From Lingula anatina (taxonomy: Eukaryota > Brachiopoda > Lingulata > Lingulida > Lingulidae), in assembly GCF_001039355.2 (NCBI RefSeq), contig NW_019774736.1, forward strand, positions 906,542-970,541: a stretch of 64,000 nucleotides of DNA, written 5' to 3'. This document shows, piece by piece, positions 58,815 through 64,000 of this stretch (position 1 is its first letter; each line of letters opens with the position of its first letter). Below the pieces are notes generated by a model. The model had not been told where the DNA came from, did no database searches, and worked only from the letters and a program-made list of their open reading frames with translations. A program made the position numbers and the translations under genes.

Positions 58815-61800
58815 AGAAATTAATGGAGTTTAAAAAAACTCGGTTCTCAAGTTGTCCAGTCTGCAGAGGGTAGCCTTTTGATGAAAGACAGAATGAAACT
58901 AACTAGAAATTTCAAATAATTTACAAGCCCTGTTTAGGATATGTTAAGCCCCCAGTAAAATGGATAAGAGGTATTTTTATCTTGTCTGGGCCCGTCTATC
59001 ACATTCTTTGAGGTATAACATGATATGGAATATTTTCTACTAGGACAAAATAATTATGCAATTGTCTCACAACAGATCTATGTTATCCTATGGAAATGAC
59101 ATACTGTCTGAAAAGTTTTACAGCAAAAGGAACTGATATCAGATATTTTCTTTTCTCAGGTGCCACAGCTTAAAATGACCATCTCAAAAAAGGGGAGACA
59201 AATGATACTAAAGATGTGTAAACTTAGACCCCCTTTCTTCTCAGCCCTATCAGCTAATCTACAGCCATCAGTACCAGGTTGATAATAGTGCAGACCTTTC
59301 ACATCTCGTCAAAATATTGGTTTAATAGGGAACCTGTATCTCCCTACTTTCCACCCTAATGCACCAGACTCGAGGTTTCTTTTCATAGGTTTAATAAGAG
59401 CTAGACAGGCTGAGGCTGATGTTATCTGACAGGCAAGAGAAGAACCCCAAGTCCTCCCATACAATAGGTTGGAGAGGCATTGTTATGCCTGAGACATGAT
59501 CACAACTGCTCTGATGATAATTCAGGAGATAAATTACAGAAGAAACCATAATCATTAAAATTTCTCTCCTTTCAGATGTTTAGTTGATCTCAAGTTCTGA
59601 TCCCCAGGGTGATATCTCATGTCTCACAGCTAAATGACAAGTCACACTTCAGGTGTTATCATACACTATCTTAATGAGGGAGAACATCAGACAGACAGAT
59701 AGGGGTAAAGTGAATGATTTCTCTTGGAAGAAAAGAAAGGGGTCTCCACACAAACAGTTTTATCACTGCATTTTATTAGGGATATATTAAATTCTGTGTG
59801 TTGTGTGTTTAGGCCTGTTGATAAAGATAAGGCACACTACACATCAAGATGGACGGGATCAATCTTTATCTTCCCCCTCAGTTGTATACCTCAAGATATC
59901 TTCCACCCTTTTAACACACCACCTGAAGTGCCCACTTATCTTACATCACTTGAACTTTGAAGAATAATGGGTCCTATTGAAACTCTCTTTCCAACTCCAA
60001 AAATTGACCTCCGTTAACAATGTTTTCCATGCACCCATTCCAAACATGCATAGGATTGTTTTACTGCCAGCATTAAAAAAATTCAATTCACAAACAATCC
60101 CAACCAATGAACACGACTTACATGAAAATAAATCTGCTGCGTAAACTCATCACAGTAGATATGGTTATTTACTTAGGAACATGTTAATCGGGCTAGATGG
60201 AGTTATTTCACGTTTTGACAAAGTCATCCAAATTATCTTGAACAAATACCTTAATGCAGGAGGCCAAGTGTGTGCCTGTCTGAAGATGCTGTCACAGTCT
60301 ACAGCTAATTCTCTCTCCACTAAAACAGGCAGATCTTCTTGGGGGAGATGGGGACTAATATTTGTAAGCACAGCCTGGGAGATATATCTAATATTTGTTA
60401 AGAAATCTCATAGCTGGACATTCAAAATTTCTTAGTCAAACTTATTAGTTGATCTTAAGTAGCTATTTCCCTCCGACTGCTGTGTTTCACCTACACTTCA
60501 TAACAGAAAATATTTGTCATTCTAATTTTGATGTGCTACAGAAAGTTTAAAATCTAAGTGCAAAAATATATACCTTTTTAAGACATTTCTTTAAAAAAAA
60601 CAACAACAAGTATAAGAAACTTAGAGAACATCTCAAGACAGGTTAAAATTACTATGAAAAAATCTTTCCATAAACCAAACATATGTTAAAACTAATTGTC
60701 GCCTTGATTGCCACTTGTTTGCGCCTGCCATTTCATGTCGGTACCAACCATCCACAGAAGAAACTGTTTATTTACATGTCTGTTTATTTCAAAAATTTTA
60801 TTCAAAGTCTTGTTTTCTTTACTCTTGAAGGCAACTAAATAATGTACAATACCGGGGAAACTTTATGAATTTGTGGAATTTTTACTTTCATTTCAAACAA
60901 CAGCCAGGTAGATCAAACTTGCCTTTGATGTTTTAAAAAGAGCAATTAAAAAGAATTTAGGCAAGAAACCATACTTCTTTCATGCCAATTTGTATGACAA
61001 ACTTATCAAGAATTTCAATCAGTATTTATAAACAGTCCACATTCAGTATTTCCACCCCTGTTGTTATAACAAAACATACAGAAACTAAGGTAAAGGTGCT
61101 TTCTTTCTCTCAACACAACGAAAACACCTGTCCTTGGACATTCAGCATGAAGCAAAATGACACAGTGGAGGGGTCTAATCTGAGCACAGTACTAAGGGAG
61201 AACAATTAACCACATGATTAAGCGGTAACCACCTCCTGCCCTCATGTTCTCAAATTTTCTGCATGGGCAGAGGGGTATTCAGCTCCATTGCTAGGCACAA
61301 CACAAATGCAGCAGTCTATAGACTTTGTATAGGGATTTATACCCATTCACTCTCTGTCGGTTTCAAAGGACGCCGCCCTGTCGTACTGCTATGATCATCG
61401 ACCCCTATGAATGGACAGGTCGATCAGGCAGAACAGTCTTGTTGAATATTATAAACTGTGTCCAAACGGAAACAACATTCTCATCATGACAGAACTGAGT
61501 GACCCTGCACTGCATCATATTTAAGATTTTATCTCATTTTCTTTTGGACCTCCAACAATACCACAGGTTATACACCTCTTTAAGCAGTGCATTGAAAAAA
61601 TGTAGGATGGTGCAATTATACACTTAGCACCAACTTTCTCACCTGTGGGACATGGTGTGCATTTCTATGTACACCTGGGACTATACAATGCAACTTAATC
61701 AACACGGCTGCAATTCATATAAGATTGAGTAAATTTAATTAGCAATTTTCCATACTGATGTCCCTATAGAGTTTTCATAAACAGGAGATCCACAGTACCA

Positions 61801-64000
61801 GTCTCCTTGGATTTTCAGTATTGCACTGATAAAAGATTTTTAAATAGTACTGGTCTTCTCAATACTGGTGCTGGTGAGGTTTACCAAAAATATAACCATA
61901 ATAATAAGTAAATAACATAAATACATAAACAAAAATTATTTGTTGGGATAAAAACATTATCTAAATATTGGTCACTAAAGTTGAAGATTTTCATTATCAA
62001 TACTTCATAAAACTATTTGATACATGCTCTGAATGTTCCAAAAAATGTTTTTTCTTAAAGAATTGTTTCAAAGTTAAACTGCCCTCCTGACATAAGCCAG
62101 AAAATCTGTCTGTCTGATCAAACTATCAAATACATCTGTTTTAACAAGAAGCCTGGTCTACCAGCAGCAACAACTACAGAGTTGATTTCAGTATCTAGCA
62201 CTGATGAAACAGCCATAAAAATTGAAGTAAAATGCTTCATTTTTCATTTCTGTATCACACTAGAAAGAAAATCTGAGTATGCCATAAAAGAGGGTCTGAT
62301 AAATATAGACAGTTTTTATATTCCCATTTTAGTTTGAACAGAATATTAAAGAACTCTGCTAAAAAAACTGAATCAATATAAAAGGTGTTAAAATTCCTGT
62401 CCTATCTTACTCAGGCAGATTCAGCTCAGATTTGACAGAGAAAAGTGAATCATGAGGCATCCACTCGGAGCAAAAAATAGCCTTTAAATTACAGCAAGCT
62501 GGTGTGGGTCCAGCAGACATCCCACAGTCTTAACTAAAAAAATAAGGGTGATCACGGGTGAATGATTCTTCAAGTCTTTGATAAAGAACCTATAAAATTT
62601 CCACTGTTTTCTGCCCTCACCTTCGTGCTCGGGTTTCCCCAATTAAAAGAAACAAGTCTCTTGATAGAGACGATTTTTTCAAACTGAAGTGTATGATCCA
62701 ATATGCTTCAAAGCACATTCTGAAAGCAGCTCAGAAAAATTTGCTATCATTTCCAGAGATCACATGTACCCCGTCAGCTTACACGAGAAAGTAGTAAGAT
62801 TGTAATTATGGCTTCTTACGCTCTGACAATTCGGCTATACAGTGCAAGGAATGGTTGCACGTCTTTAGTGTAATCAACTGGTAAATAAGACTCACTGGAA
62901 GGACGGCGCCTGCCCAGTTCATTCTAGATTTGAGTCATGTTTTTTATTCAATTTAGAAGACTTTTTACACCTGCTTAATGGATTTCTTTCTTCTCTGAGA
63001 GCCAGATCTAACAGTGAAATTGATTCCCCCTGGCTTACATTCCTTCACATCATCTAATAACCATAAATCACACATTAGCCAATTAGAAAGGGTGGGTCAG
63101 TCTGGCCAAGTGCAATATTAACCCTCAAGATGAAAAACTTAAAAACTGCCCACCATCAAAAATCTGAGCTAATATGACTCAAAGTCCAAATCACTGTAAT
63201 TCTGTAAGTCATTTATTTATCATGATACAATCAACCATGATACTAGAGCAGGGAACAAGATAGCAAAGTGTAATCAAACTTTTTGACCAAACATGAGATG
63301 GTCGTAGACAAAGAAAAAAGGTAAAAACAACACGCCAGACCTGGACTCTAGTTTGCATAAAACCCACTTAGCTGATCAAACCAAATGCACGGGTTCCTAT
63401 GCAACAATGGACTCCATGCTTAAAATTGGGCACCCTACAGTCTCTAGGTCAAAGCACAGAGATATATAAAATACAAAATTTCTGTAATTTTGACAGAGCA
63501 CATCTGTGTTATGGTTCCACTCTAAAAAATGTTTTTTTGAAAAAGAAGACCTTATCAATTCAACTGCAATTTCATCAAAGTCAAGTATCCAAACATTAAT
63601 GAAAAATTAGCATCAATTTTCAGCCACGAAAGAAAACACAGACAAGCAAATGATATCTGAGATATTTTGCTCAAAGCAGAATGACCCAAAGTTTATCAAA
63701 ACAGCCCACATTTGAGCCCAGGGGGAAGACAGGCACTCAACTCAACTTCTCCTCTACGAGTAGATTCCAATCCCACATGCAATCTATATTAAGAGTAATT
63801 TTCTTTTCTTTCGTCTCACAAGCTCTGTGCATCAACAACAGGGCTCTGTAGTTTTCAAATCAGATCTGTGAGAATTCACTTTTAAGGTAGGGCTATCTGG
63901 ACTTTCAATCTCAATGGTCATTTTTAAGAGGATGGTTTTTCATGACATGAATCATTTGTTTCATGCCTATGATTTGATTATTTCTTCTCTCCCACTGGAC

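Larger units (their letters stand above)
42473..64000. other. Large gene-free stretch, probably ephrin 5' intron and upstream DNA
   Basis: Over 21 kb of AT-rich DNA with no protein similarity that I recognise. It holds a (TG)n microsatellite at about 48,693-48,730 and a T homopolymer at 58,784-58,812. An ephrin signal-peptide exon ending in phase 2 must lie either here or beyond the window. The only candidate I found ends at 58,187. Open frames of around 100 codons occur on both strands near 45,440-45,735 without further support. Confidence 0.5.

Noticed and set aside
1-64000. CRISPR arrays, tRNA or rRNA genes
   Set aside because: No regularly spaced identical repeats with unique spacers, no cloverleaf with a recognisable B box, and no rRNA-like conserved stretch seen. 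Introns and transposon types show eukaryotic DNA.

Overview
The window is eukaryotic, AT-rich animal DNA. It has GT/AG introns, long intergenic and intronic stretches, dinucleotide microsatellites and fossils of several transposon classes. Two gene families are recognisable: an ephrin, and paired sodium-dependent glucose transporter-like (MFSD4B/NaGLT1) paralogues. Together with the transposon content they suggest a marine bilaterian invertebrate, perhaps a lophotrochozoan. The sequence alone does not fix the species.

Layout. (1) Bases 1-14,000 are a transposon graveyard. It holds an internally deleted Tc1-like transposase, two truncated non-LTR retrotransposons, a PIF1-type helicase segment, a DUF6729-like zinc-binding segment and a P-element/THAP9-like transposase fragment. 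It also holds three diverged copies of one protein module, and part of one reading frame still runs across correctly phased introns. I read this as the remains of a large multi-gene DNA transposon, broken by retroelement insertion and point decay. (2) Bases 14,900-19,100 hold a two-copy 243-bp tandem repeat of hairpins, two foldback (MITE-like) elements and a Tc1-like relic. (3) Bases 19,501-28,295 hold two intact three-exon MFS transporter paralogues arranged head to head (minus 19,501-21,465; plus 23,603-28,295). The last intron of the second contains a 2.57-kb hAT-like non-autonomous element. (4) Bases 30,475 to at least 42,472 hold an ephrin gene on the minus strand. (5) Bases 42,473-64,000 hold no gene I can support and are probably the ephrin's large 5' intron plus upstream DNA.

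The most interesting signal is in the ephrin gene. The exon for the centre of the receptor-binding fold occurs twice in tandem (40,547-40,721 and 40,318-40,492). The copies encode clearly different residues but have exactly the same length (175 nt) and the same phases (0 in, 1 out), so a transcript using both would be out of frame. Only 54 nt separate them. Within 125 nt downstream of the second copy there are four UGCAUG hexamers, the Rbfox target motif. Together these predict a mutually exclusive, Rbfox-regulated splice switch that changes the ligand fold. Downstream lie two phase 1-1 stalk exons (a 42-nt microexon and a 129-nt Thr-rich exon) and a terminal exon encoding a short hydrophobic tail of GPI-signal type. 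The signal-peptide exon was not located with confidence.
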